A DNA stretch of 64,000 nt from Dokdonella_A sp963775445 (GCA_963775445.1 CAVZIT010000004.1:1426001-1490000), one strand, 5' to 3'. Counted from the stretch's first letter, positions 7,481-16,040 are shown. Made by a program: numbers and translations. Notes: generated by a model not told the origin, from the sequence alone.

Positions 7481-9481
7481 CTACAGAGAGGGCACTCCCA
7501 TTTCTGTGAGTAGTCGGTGTGCCGGATCGTAGAATGCTGGGGCCCTGCTCGGGTCCTGATCGCTACCCTCAGGGACCACGATCACCATTCCTTGGCGCGC
7601 GCGGGTGAGCAGCACGCGGTAGGCGTTGAGTAGATAACGTTGCCGAATTGCGTTGCGGACTCGTTCCCAGCGTTTGCCCTTGAATCCGAAATAGTCCCAC
7701 CGACCATCGTTGATTCGCAGGTCGCCGTCCCAGACGACGCATGTCCAGTCAAGTTCCAGCCCTTGGACCTGGAACTCCGTTGCGACGTCCTCGAGGTAGT
7801 AGGAAGAGCGCACATCTCGCTTGTCTTCGAGGAACCAGCGGACAGGATCCACCTTTACGCGAACATCGATGGCGTGAGGCTTGAGCCTTTGCGCTTGTGA
7901 CGACACGACGATGCCATAGCGCTCGGTTCCGCGAGCCTGCTGGCGCAACCAATCCTTGGCTCGATTGAGATCGCGGGTCACGCGGATGGGAAAGTTCGGC
8001 AGGACTTCTGAAAGGGTTGTTCGCGCTGCCTCAAGCTCCAGTCCAAGCAAACGATTGACGAAAGCGGCAACGCGTTCGGACCGGAATGAGCGCATGGATG
8101 TTGCGAGGTGAAGCGCAGCATCCCGGTGCGCGCGCGGGTTTTGCTCCAGTGCGCGAAGCTCATCGTCTGCGTGATACTCGATTTCGCGCAGCCGTGGCGA
8201 CAGATAAACCGACCAGTTGTTGAATTGCTTGCGGATCGCTGCGAGCCATTCGCTGATGCCGGCTTCGCCGGTGTTGATCTCCTGCCCACTGCCGACGAGA
8301 CAGACAACAACGGCCCAGTCGTCGTGGCGATCGAGACAGGAAATCAGGAACTCGGGTTCGGACTGGTCGAACCCGTCAATGCCCTTCTTGCGCTTCATGA
8401 AGCTCGATGTCTGATCCAGGTCCCATGCGCGTTGTGCCTCATCGAACAACGCGATGTGTTCGATTGGAGCAAGGCGACTCGCGAGGCAATCGTCCCGGAA
8501 GTGATGGACGTTCTGAATGAATTGCTTGACTGCGCTTCGCGCTTGGCCGATGCGGAGGACTTCGCCTCTTTCTTTCGCTCGCACAACCTGATCCTGCGCA
8601 AGAGCTTCGTGCAGTACGCTTACAAGCGGGCCGTTGCCGGAAAGGTAAACGCTGTAGAGACTGTCGTCCTTGTCGGTATGGCGGTTCGCGATATCCAGTC
8701 CGACCAATGTCTTGCCCGCACCGGGCACTCCGGTCACGAAGAAGATTGCTTTCTCGCCACGCTTTCGGACTTCCGCAATCAGTTCCGAAAGCCGTTGCGC
8801 AGTGACAGCGAGATTTTCCGCACCTGCATCGTTGCGCGATATTTCCTCGACAGAGTGACCGGCATAAAGAGCGCGAGCCGCCTCGACGATGGTGGGCGTC
8901 GGGTGATAGCGCCCATTCTGCCAGGCGTCCGAATTGATTGGAGTCGGTGGAAATTGCTCCAATCCGAGCTGAACAACGCCGACCAGGTCGATGGAGTTGC
9001 AGCATATCGGTGTCGCAACATCGTCCTTGTGCAGCCCCAGTTCGACTTGATGCGTTGGGTTACTCGCCTCAGTCGCGACGAGTACAGGCACGATTGGAAT
9101 CCGATGGCTTGCTTCGTGAAAGTTCTTGAGATCGAGCGCGTAGTCCCACACCTGGTCAATGGCATCGCGTGAGAAATCGGTCGCGCCAACTTTGAATTCG
9201 ATAACGAACAGGACGTTCTCAAGCACGAGCACCGTGTCCACACGTCGGCCCAGCCGAGGTATGTCGTACTCAAAGAATACTGCTCCGCTCGATGCAGCAT
9301 ATCCTTGGAGCAAATCTTTTAGAACGGAAATTTGCTTCGACCACGCGACCTTTTGTGTCGGTTCATCAGCAAAGCCAGACCAACTTGCCAATGCCCCGAG
9401 AATGAATTCTGGGTCTTCGGCAAGAAATTTCTCGATGGATGCGCCGTGCCCCCATCTTTTTCGTAATGCCTTCGGTTCCAT
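7481..9481 (-). CDS. DUF2075 nuclease-helicase fusion (PD-(D/E)XK plus SF1-like ATPase)
   Basis: 666 residues. The N-terminal nuclease domain shows RRVD (D82) and IEFKVG (E95, K97), the PD-(D/E)XK signature. The ATPase domain has Walker A GVPGAGKT (251-258), Walker B ALFDEAQ (about 345-350), GSGQEINTGEAGISEWL, and C-terminal helicase motifs FQVQGLELDW and NAYRVLLTRARQG. This layout is the DUF2075 family, soluble and probably acting on nucleic acid; its role is not established, although such proteins sit often among defence genes. The ATG at 9481 is chosen; the frame stays open to 9541, but those codons are translated repeat end. A RAYT element lies 47 bp upstream of the start. Confidence 0.85.
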   Translation of the reverse strand: MEPKALRKRWGHGASIEKFLAEDPEFILGALASWSGFADEPTQKVAWSKQISVLKDLLQGYAASSGAVFFEYDIPRLGRRVDTVLVLENVLFVIEFKVGATDFSRDAIDQVWDYALDLKNFHEASHRIPIVPVLVATEASNPTHQVELGLHKDDVATPICCNSIDLVGVVQLGLEQFPPTPINSDAWQNGRYHPTPTIVEAARALYAGHSVEEISRNDAGAENLAVTAQRLSELIAEVRKRGEKAIFFVTGVPGAGKTLVGLDIANRHTDKDDSLYSVYLSGNGPLVSVLHEALAQDQVVRAKERGEVLRIGQARSAVKQFIQNVHHFRDDCLASRLAPIEHIALFDEAQRAWDLDQTSSFMKRKKGIDGFDQSEPEFLISCLDRHDDWAVVVCLVGSGQEINTGEAGISEWLAAIRKQFNNWSVYLSPRLREIEYHADDELRALEQNPRAHRDAALHLATSMRSFRSERVAAFVNRLLGLELEAARTTLSEVLPNFPIRVTRDLNRAKDWLRQQARGTERYGIVVSSQAQRLKPHAIDVRVKVDPVRWFLEDKRDVRSSYYLEDVATEFQVQGLELDWTCVVWDGDLRINDGRWDYFGFKGKRWERVRNAIRQRYLLNAYRVLLTRARQGMVIVVPEGSDQDPSRAPAFYDPAHRLLTEMGVPSL

Positions 9482-9527
9482 CGCTGATTGGCCCCAGGAT
9501 CTCTCCAGGGTAACCCAAGAAAAAAAA

Positions 9528-10333
9528 GGTGTCAGGGACAATTTCTGACGTCGGGATGAGGCGTGGTCCGACCGGGATTCGGCGGATGTGCTGATGGTGC
9601 TCGATGCGTGCGGCGACGATGCTGCGGCGCATGGCCCGACTTCCGCGCTTGGATCTTCCCGGCATTCCGCAGCACGTGGTGCAGCGGGGCAACAACCGGC
9701 TGCCGTGTTTCCTGGACGACGAGGATCGCCAGCACTACCTGCAATGTCTGCTGCAGGCGCTGACGCGGTTCGGCTGCAGGCTGCACGCCTACGTGTTGAT
9801 GGACAACCACGTGCATCTGCTGCTCACGCCTCGCGAGACGGGCGCGCTGTCGCGATTGATGCACACGTTCGCGCGCAATTATGCGGGGCGGTTCAATGAC
9901 CGCCACGGTCGCACGGGAACGCTGTGGGAGGGTCGATACAAGGCTTGCGTCGTGGATTCGGGCAGGTATTTCCTGGCGTGCAGCCGCTACATCGAGCTCA
10001 ATCCGGTGCGCGCATGGATGGTGCCGCGCCCGGCTGATTACGCGTGGTCGAGCTGGCGCGGTCATGCGGGTGAACGCATCGACCCGCTGCTGACGCCGCA
10101 TGCGGAGTACCTTGCGCTGGGTGCCGATGCGGCCGCGCGGGCATCGGCATACCGGGCCCTGTTCGACGAAGCGTTGCCGGACGAAGTGGTGGACGATATC
10201 CGCCGCTATTTGCGACAGCAGAAGGCGCTGGGCACCGATCGCTTTCGTGCATGGGTCGAGGCGCGCACCGATCGATTCGCCGGCTTGCGCAGCGCGGGGC
10301 GACCACGCTGCAAGCAAAATTGTCCCTGACACC
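9528..10333 (+). mobile_element. intact RAYT element with terminal inverted repeats, 806 bp
   Basis: Left end GGTGTCAGGGACAATTT (9528-9544), right end AAATTGTCCCTGACACC (10317-10333), perfect 17-bp inverted repeats, with a run of A directly outside the left end. It encodes one RAYT transposase. It is the parent type for a 224-bp internal-deletion copy at 18804 and a 3' half copy at 12608, both about 97-98% alike by eye. Confidence 0.85.
9631..10329 (+). CDS. REP-associated tyrosine transposase (RAYT, Y1/HUH)
   Basis: 232 residues of the Transposase IS200-like (TnpA-REP) family. Begins MARLPRLDLPGIPQHVVQRG, the usual RAYT N-terminus; metal-binding HUH motif is NHVHLLLTP; further hallmarks are GTLWEGRYKACVVD and the catalytic-tyrosine region YIELNPVRA. 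Such enzymes cut single-stranded REP hairpins and are thought to spread REP sequences. Start at 9631 chosen by family length; ATGs at 9604 and 9619 are in frame, none with a clear ribosome site. The last residues (CKQNCP) and the stop are encoded by the right terminal repeat. Confidence 0.92.
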   Translation: MARLPRLDLPGIPQHVVQRGNNRLPCFLDDEDRQHYLQCLLQALTRFGCRLHAYVLMDNHVHLLLTPRETGALSRLMHTFARNYAGRFNDRHGRTGTLWEGRYKACVVDSGRYFLACSRYIELNPVRAWMVPRPADYAWSSWRGHAGERIDPLLTPHAEYLALGADAAARASAYRALFDEALPDEVVDDIRRYLRQQKALGTDRFRAWVEARTDRFAGLRSAGRPRCKQNCP

Positions 10334-10516
10334 ATTTTGCAGTACCGGCGTCCCCTTTTTGTCCCTTTTTGTCTAGTTGTTGACCGTGATCAAGTCGGCG
10401 ACTTTGACAACGGGATAGCGTGTTTGTCGCCATCCTTGGAGTAGCGCCAGAAACAAGCAAGTGGCGACCGTTATGAGGGGACGGCGAAAGTTATCCAATC
10501 GATGGGAGGTCAAACC

Positions 10517-11755
10517 ATGCGTTACGTGATTCTTGCCATAGTGATTCTTCTCTCTCCGGCGGTCCCGACACAGGCTCAGGCTCAAGTGAGCATCAGCATC
10601 GGGGACCACGGCGTCCGCCTCGGATTTGCAATTTCGACATATCCGACGCTGGTCCGAATTCCTGGTTACCCGGTCTATTACGACTCGCGGGTGGATTCGA
10701 ACTACTTCTTCTACGATGGCTTGTACTGGGTATACCAGGACGATAACTGGTATTCGAGCACTTGGTACAACGGCCCTTGGGACCTGATTGAACCTGTCTA
10801 TGTGCCCTCGTTCTTGTTGCGCATCCCTGTGCGCTATTATCGCCGCCCGCCCGCTTATTTCCATGGCTGGCGTGCCGATACTGCGCCGCGCTGGGGCGAT
10901 CACTGGGGTCGCAACTGGGAACGGCAGCGCACCGGATGGGATCGCTGGAACCGTCGCTCAGTGCCCAAGGCCGCGCCGTTGCCAACGTATCAACGCAATT
11001 ACACCGGTAGCCGCTATCCCAGTCAGCTGGATCAACAGCGCTCCATCGAGTCCCGCAGTTATAACTACAAGCCACGCGAAGAGGTGAGCCGCCAGATTTT
11101 TGATCAGCGCCGGCATCGCGCGGAATTGCCTGCCCAACGGCAAAAGCAGCAAACAGCCCAGCAGCAGGCAGCCCAACGACAAAAAGCCCAGCAGCAAAAG
11201 CAACAGACAGCGCGTCAGGAGCAGCAGAACGCTCAACGGCAAAAAGCCCAGCAGCAAAAGCAGCAGACAGCGCGTCAGAAGCAGCAGAACGCTCAACGGC
11301 AAAAAGCCCAGCAGCAAAAGCAGCAGACAGCGCGTCAGGAGCAGCAGAACGCCCAACGGCAAAAAGCCCAGCAGCAAAAGCAGCAGACAGCCCGTCAGGA
11401 GCAGCAGAACGCTCAACGGCAAAAAGCCCAGCAGCAAAAGCAGCAGACAGCGCGTCAGGAGCAGCAGAACGCCCAACGGCAAAAAGCCCAGCAGCAAAAG
11501 CAGCAGGCAGCCCGTCAGGAGCAGCAGAACGCCCAACGGCAAAAAGCCCAGCAGCAAAAACAGCAGGCAGCCCGTCAACAACAGCAGCAGAAGGCACCGC
11601 AGCAACAGCAGCGGAACGCACAGCAACAGAAGCAGCGTTCGCGGCCTGCACCTAAAGCCCGCGCCACCGCCAAGAAGGGCGGAAATCGTGGAGCTGAAAA
11701 GGGCAAGGACAAAGACAAGAAAGACAACAACAAGGATGGCGGCGGGCATCCATAG
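10517..11755 (+). CDS. exported Gln-rich repeat protein with aromatic N-terminal domain
   Basis: 412 residues. A Sec signal peptide (MRYVILAIVILLSPAVPTQAQA) precedes an aromatic domain (about 25-150) with YDGLYWVYQDDNWY and WYNGPW, resembling YXWGXW-type envelope proteins. Residues 215-355 are a 20-residue repeat built on QRQKAQQQKQQ, encoded by 60-bp tandem repeats, predicted to form a long coiled coil or disordered rod. The tail is basic (GGNRGAEKGKDKDKKD). It lies alone after the RAYT element. Function unknown; an envelope or surface spacer is a guess. The ATG at 10517 is preferred to one at 10502 because the signal peptide begins there. Confidence 0.75.
   Translation: MRYVILAIVILLSPAVPTQAQAQVSISIGDHGVRLGFAISTYPTLVRIPGYPVYYDSRVDSNYFFYDGLYWVYQDDNWYSSTWYNGPWDLIEPVYVPSFLLRIPVRYYRRPPAYFHGWRADTAPRWGDHWGRNWERQRTGWDRWNRRSVPKAAPLPTYQRNYTGSRYPSQLDQQRSIESRSYNYKPREEVSRQIFDQRRHRAELPAQRQKQQTAQQQAAQRQKAQQQKQQTARQEQQNAQRQKAQQQKQQTARQKQQNAQRQKAQQQKQQTARQEQQNAQRQKAQQQKQQTARQEQQNAQRQKAQQQKQQTARQEQQNAQRQKAQQQKQQAARQEQQNAQRQKAQQQKQQAARQQQQQKAPQQQQRNAQQQKQRSRPAPKARATAKKGGNRGAEKGKDKDKKDNNKDGGGHP
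11161..11580 (+). repeat. seven 60-bp tandem repeats inside the Gln-rich gene
   Basis: Period exactly 60 bp, each unit 20 codons; units 2-7 differ at only a few positions, unit 1 is more diverged. Likely length-variable by slippage or recombination while staying in frame. Confidence 0.9.
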
Positions 11756-11966
11756 TCGACGTCAACGAGTCAACAAGGGGACGGAGGGAATTGAATGCTC
11801 TCCGTTCCGTTCCCACACGCGGTTTGATCTTGCCCCTGATCTTGCCTCTGCTTGCCGGACCCCTGTGAACAGGGACAATCTGCCTTTCTTCAACGGACCA
11901 GGCAAGGCGTAATCAAGACCGCAGCGGGAGGCTGGGACTGCGCGATTGCGGATGCGCTGTGCCTGG

Positions 11967-12607
11967 CTATTGGAAGTACCAGGTCACGCGCGCATACGCA
12001 TAGACGCGCTGCTGCGGCACATTGAACGTGTCGACATTCGGAACGATCGGCAACCCGCCGTATTCGCTGCCGCGGCCGCCGCTGGCGAACTGAACCCCGG
12101 CGGTGACGTTCACGTTCTGACTCAGGCTGTAGACGGCCTGACCGACCCACAACGCGCTGTGGTCGTCGAGGTTGGCGATGACCAGGGGTTTGATGTCCAA
12201 CAGCGGCGTCCACTGCAGATCCATGCCCGCGGCGAGGTAGTTACGCGAAACAGTGAACAGTTGACCGCGAGCCAGACGCACGCTCAATGCTGCAGGCAGC
12301 GTCGACAATGCATTATCGCGGCCGCCGACGCCGAAGCCGTTGCGGAAATATTCGACGTAGCCGTCGATGTTGCGGGTGCCCCAGGTCCACGCGTAATGCA
12401 GATTGCCGAGCAACGCCGTGCGCGTTGTGCCGTCTTCGCTGCGCGTCGGCACGACTTCCGCGTTCCAGCTTGCGCCGCCGATCGCGCCGCCCAGCGCGAC
12501 GCCGAGCACGTCGGCGCGGTAGTCGCGCGCCAGCAGCACATCGATACCCAACGCCTGATTTGCACCGATGAACCCATGCCACTTCAGGCCGGCCGAGGAC
12601 TGGTCCG
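11967..12607 (-). pseudogene. 3' fragment of an outer-membrane beta-barrel gene
   Basis: About 213 codons without their original start. The protein alternates short aromatic/hydrophobic strands with loops (for example LHYAWTWGTRNIDGYVEYF) and ends VYAYARVTWYFQ, like the last strand of a porin-type barrel. At about 12607 the sequence switches to a RAYT 3' half copy in the opposite strand, so signal peptide and first strands are missing. I do not recognise the specific transporter. Confidence 0.6.
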
Positions 12608-12808
12608 ACGCGAGGGCGTCGGCGTACAGGGCCCTGTTCGACGAAGCGCTGCCGGACGAAGTGGTGGACGACATCCGCCGCTATTTGCGACAGCAGAAGG
12701 CGCTGGGCACCGATCGCTTTCGTGCATGGGTCGAGGCGCGCACCGATCGATTCGCCGGCTTGCGCAGCGCGGGGCGCCCACGCTGCAAGCAAAATTGTCC
12801 CTGACACC
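12608..12808 (+). pseudogene. RAYT 3' half copy with right terminal repeat
   Basis: Matches 10137-10333 of the intact element at about 97% by eye, encoding ASAYRALFDEALPDEV through the C-terminus and ending in AAAATTGTCCCTGACACC at 12791-12808. The first two thirds of the element are absent; the junction lies inside the truncated barrel gene. Confidence 0.85.
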
Positions 12809-12889
12809 ATTTTGGGAGGCATCGCTGTGCTCAACCTATCCGGCCGACCGCGCAAGTTATCGGCCTTTGCGCTTCGGACTGCGGATGAT

Positions 12890-13570
12890 TCAGGCGCGTC
12901 CCGCAACAATATTGACGCTCAGCGCTATCACGATCACATTGAAGAAGAATGCGACGAGCGCATGCACCAGGGCGACTCGACGGATCTCGCGCTCGCTGAT
13001 CTGCACATCCGAAACCTGGAATGTCATGCCGATGACGAACGCGAAATACACGAAATCCCAGTAGTCGGGCTGTTTTGTGCCGGGGAATTCGAGTCCGCTG
13101 CGTTTGCCGCCGCCATCACCGTAGTATTCGTGCGCATAGTGCACGGCGAAAACCGTATTCACGAACAACCAGGCGAGCAACAAACTGCATATCGCCAGGA
13201 CAATTTCCACGACGCCGCCACCTTTGCTTGCATGCAGTTCCATGACCAGCGCCACAAGAGCCACGACCGACACCAGCGCGCTGCTTAGCAGGAATCCCCA
13301 ATAGCCTTCGTCCTGCGTGCGGGCGCGCTGGCGCATCGAGGCAACTCGGGAAGTGGCGAACATGAGCGTGGTGGCGCACAGAAAAATCAGCGTGGCGATA
13401 TCAAATGCGAGCAACACCGCCAACGCAGGGTGCATGTCGCTCAGCAATGCACTGACCGCAAGCACCAGAAAAATCACGGCGCTGATGTCAAAACGCCAAC
13501 GCCGACGAAACAGGTCGAGGAAACGCTTTGTCCAGGTCCTGCGAGCCGCTTCAGTTTTTGCTGCTGCCAT
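12890..13570 (-). CDS. DUF1345 family integral membrane protein
   Basis: 226 residues with five or six predicted membrane segments (for example ISAVIFLVLAVSALL, ALAVLLAFDIATLIFL, FLLSSALVSVVALVALV, IVLAICSLLLAWLFV, VALVHALVAFFFNVIVIAL). The conserved DUF1345 signature YWDFVYFAFVIGMTFQVSDVQ is present. Molecular role of the family is not known. It stands alone; a 126-bp miniature repeat lies about 100 bp upstream of its start. Confidence 0.85.
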   Translation of the reverse strand: MAAAKTEAARRTWTKRFLDLFRRRWRFDISAVIFLVLAVSALLSDMHPALAVLLAFDIATLIFLCATTLMFATSRVASMRQRARTQDEGYWGFLLSSALVSVVALVALVMELHASKGGGVVEIVLAICSLLLAWLFVNTVFAVHYAHEYYGDGGGKRSGLEFPGTKQPDYWDFVYFAFVIGMTFQVSDVQISEREIRRVALVHALVAFFFNVIVIALSVNIVAGRA

Positions 13571-13677
13571 GGGTCATGATCGTCCGCCGGATTCGCATGA
13601 TGATAGTCTGTCGGACAGCCTGCGACTGAATCCGGCCGGGTGCATCAACGAGTTGCAGCGGTCCGGTCCACCGAAAA

Positions 13678-13803
13678 GGTGTCAGGGACAATTTCTGAGG
13701 AAAGATTGGGCGAAGAATGACACGTTGGGTGGGAACGCGCTGACGTACGCGGCCGCGTGTTGGCGATGCTGGGTGCAGGGTTCCAAAAATTGTCCCTGAC
13801 ACC
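13678..13803. repeat. complete 126-bp miniature inverted-repeat element
   Basis: GGTGTCAGGGACAATTT at 13678-13694 and AAAATTGTCCCTGACACC at 13786-13803 flank 90 bp that align by eye with copies at 2638, 40593 and 41560 and, more weakly, with the 5' leader of the RAYT element. It sits 26 bp past the stop of the oxidoreductase gene. Minus-strand transcripts, including those of that gene, would fold it and then read a T run, so it may act as a terminator. Confidence 0.85.
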
Positions 13804-13829
13804 AAGTACTGCGGCGCGCAACGCTGCGA

Positions 13830-16040
13830 TTAGTCGAATCCGTCCGCGAAGATGTCGTCGTTCGGCGGCGTCGGTGGCGTCGACTGCGGTCCGGTCAATG
13901 GTAGCGTGCGCAGCCGCGATCCGGTCAGCGCCGCATACGCGTTCGCGATCGCTGGCGCGATCGGCGGCAAGCCAGGCTCGCCGACACCGCCGATCGGCGG
14001 TCCGCCCTGGATCACCTGCACGGTGACGACGGGCATGTCGCGCATGCGCAGCATCTTGTAATGATTGTAATTGCGCGGCGATACCGCGCCGGCCGCGAAA
14101 TTCATCTGACCCCAGAGCGCCGCCGACATGCCCTGCGCGATAGCGCCTTGCATCTGCGCCTCGACCGTGTCCGGATTGATGACGCGGCCGCAGTCGATCA
14201 CGCAAGCGACGCTGTGCACCTTGATCTGCAGCGGCGTCGCGCCGGAGATCTCGACGACCTGCGCGACGATGCTGCCGAAGGCGGCGTGGAATGCGATGCC
14301 GCGCGCGTGGCCGCTCGGCAGCGCCGTGCCCCAGCCGCCGAGTGCCGCCGCCGCGTTCAGCACCGCGAGTGAGCGCGCGTCGTTGGCGAGCAGCTGGCGA
14401 CGGAAATCGACCGGATCGGCGCCGGCCAGCAGCGCGAGCTCGTCGAGCGCGCTCTCCACCATGAATGCGTTGATCGAATTCCCGACCGAGCGCCAGAAGC
14501 CGACCGGCACGCCGGCCGTGTGACGCGTGTACTCCACCTGCCGCGTGCCGAACGCGTAGGCCTGCTCGATTGCGCCGTCGACCGCCTGCGAGTCGACGTC
14601 GTTCGGACCGATCCAGCCGCGCTGGAACAGGATCGACGGCGAGACGTTGCGATACCACCAGGCGACGACGCTGCCGGCGGCGTCCAGACCCGCGCGCACG
14701 CGCACCAGCGCCATCGGACGGTACTGGTCGTTTGTGAAATCCTGCTCGCGCGGCCAGGTCAGCTTGACCGGCTGCCCGATCGCCATCGATACGCGCACCG
14801 CCTGCGTGACGTAGTCGAGCTCGAACTTGCGGCCGAGACCGCCGCCCATGAACGTGCAATGCACGCTGATCTGTTCGAGCGGGAGCCCGGTCAGCGCCGC
14901 GGCCGCGGCCTGCACGAAGCCCGGAGCCTGCGTCGGCGCCCAGATCTCGCAACCGGCCGTGGTCACCGATGCGGTGCAGTTCATCGATTCCAGCGTCGCG
15001 TGCGCGAGGTACGGCACGTCGTAGTAGAGATCGACCTGCTGCGCCGCGCCGGCGAGCGCCGCGGCGACGTCGCCATCGGTCTCTGCGACTGCGGTCGTCG
15101 ACGAGAAGATCAGTTGACGCGCCTGCGCTGCGATCACCGCGTTGTCGAGGTCGGCCGACGACGCCGGAATCGACCAGTCGACGTTGAGATCCTGCGCAAT
15201 CTGCATAGCCGCGTACGTGTCGCTCGCGACGACCGCGACCGCGTTGTCGAGCGCGACCACGGCAATTGCGCCCGGCGGCGTCGACGGAGGGCTGGCGACG
15301 GTTCCGCCGAGTGTCGGGCAGTGCTTGATCACCGCATACACCATGCCTGGAACGGTCACGTCGATTCCGAAGATCGCCGTGCCGTCGCATTTCGACGGAA
15401 TGTCGGGGCGCGCCACCGGCGTGCCGATCAGGCGCAGATCGGAGTCCGGCGTCAACGCCGGATTGGTGGGCGGCGTGCGGAGCGCGGCGCCCGCGGCGAG
15501 CTCACCATAGGTGAGCACTGCGTTATTCTGCGTGTTGACGACGGTGCCGTTGCCGATCGCGCTGCAGACGCTGGGGTCGACGCCCCAGACGCTCGCGGCC
15601 TCCGCGATCAGCATGTCGCGCGCCGCGGCGCCGGCCGTGCGCAGCGCGTCGTAGAAGCCGCGCACGCTCATGCTGCCGCCGGTCAGCTGTGAGCCGCTGC
15701 CGGGATTGACGAACGCCGGATCGGGCGGTGCGACCACGCCGGTGACTTGGGTCCAGTCGACCATCAGATCCTCGGCGACGATCTGCGGCAAGGCCGAGAT
15801 CACGCCCTGCCCCATCTCCTGGCTGCCGACGTAGATCGTGATGCTGTTGTCGCTGCCGATCAGAATCCACGAATTGACGACCGCGTCCTGCGGTTGCGGT
15901 GCCACCCCGGCGGCGCGTGCGAGGCGACCTACCAACGGGAGCGAGAAGCCGATCATCATGCCGCCTGCGGCGGCGCTGGACACGAGAAAACGCCGCCGCG
16001 AGACTCCGCTCGAGACCAGCTCGCGCTCGGGCCGGGTCAT
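13830..16040 (-). CDS. iorB: molybdenum hydroxylase large subunit, isoquinoline 1-oxidoreductase beta type
   Basis: 736 residues of the xanthine-dehydrogenase superfamily. A Tat signal is visible (SRRRFLVSSAAAGG), so it is exported folded with its molybdopterin cofactor. Family features include QEMGQGV, FMGGGLGRKFE, GVPVGFWRSVGNSINAF and the C-terminal GGVGEPGLPP, where the Glu acts as general base. It hydroxylates an N-heterocycle or oxidises an aldehyde; substrate unknown. It overlaps the iorA-like stop (ATGA), so the two form a translationally coupled operon. Odd feature: after the family's normal end a Pro-rich linker leads to a terminal IFADGFD tail, shared with other exported proteins here. 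Confidence 0.88.
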   Translation of the reverse strand: MTRPERELVSSGVSRRRFLVSSAAAGGMMIGFSLPLVGRLARAAGVAPQPQDAVVNSWILIGSDNSITIYVGSQEMGQGVISALPQIVAEDLMVDWTQVTGVVAPPDPAFVNPGSGSQLTGGSMSVRGFYDALRTAGAAARDMLIAEAASVWGVDPSVCSAIGNGTVVNTQNNAVLTYGELAAGAALRTPPTNPALTPDSDLRLIGTPVARPDIPSKCDGTAIFGIDVTVPGMVYAVIKHCPTLGGTVASPPSTPPGAIAVVALDNAVAVVASDTYAAMQIAQDLNVDWSIPASSADLDNAVIAAQARQLIFSSTTAVAETDGDVAAALAGAAQQVDLYYDVPYLAHATLESMNCTASVTTAGCEIWAPTQAPGFVQAAAAALTGLPLEQISVHCTFMGGGLGRKFELDYVTQAVRVSMAIGQPVKLTWPREQDFTNDQYRPMALVRVRAGLDAAGSVVAWWYRNVSPSILFQRGWIGPNDVDSQAVDGAIEQAYAFGTRQVEYTRHTAGVPVGFWRSVGNSINAFMVESALDELALLAGADPVDFRRQLLANDARSLAVLNAAAALGGWGTALPSGHARGIAFHAAFGSIVAQVVEISGATPLQIKVHSVACVIDCGRVINPDTVEAQMQGAIAQGMSAALWGQMNFAAGAVSPRNYNHYKMLRMRDMPVVTVQVIQGGPPIGGVGEPGLPPIAPAIANAYAALTGSRLRTLPLTGPQSTPPTPPNDDIFADGFD

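Noticed and set aside
9482..9541. Upstream extension of the DUF2075 protein (MSLTPFF...)
   Set aside because: The first residues are the translated repeat end; MEPKALRKRW is the natural start.
11161..11580. CRISPR-like periodic repeat
   Set aside because: Units are contiguous 60-bp coding repeats with no unique spacers; they encode a 20-residue protein repeat.
10958..11749. Minus-strand frame coding Leu-rich hydrophobic repeats, like a membrane protein
   Set aside because: It is the antisense of the CAG/AAG-rich 60-bp repeats (Gln/Lys codons reversed give Leu/Phe).
13645..15390. Long alternative minus-strand frame (581 codons) and a 390-codon plus-strand frame at 14520-15692
   Set aside because: Both overlap the oxidoreductase gene and are Arg-rich shadows of its high-GC codons with no recognisable domain.
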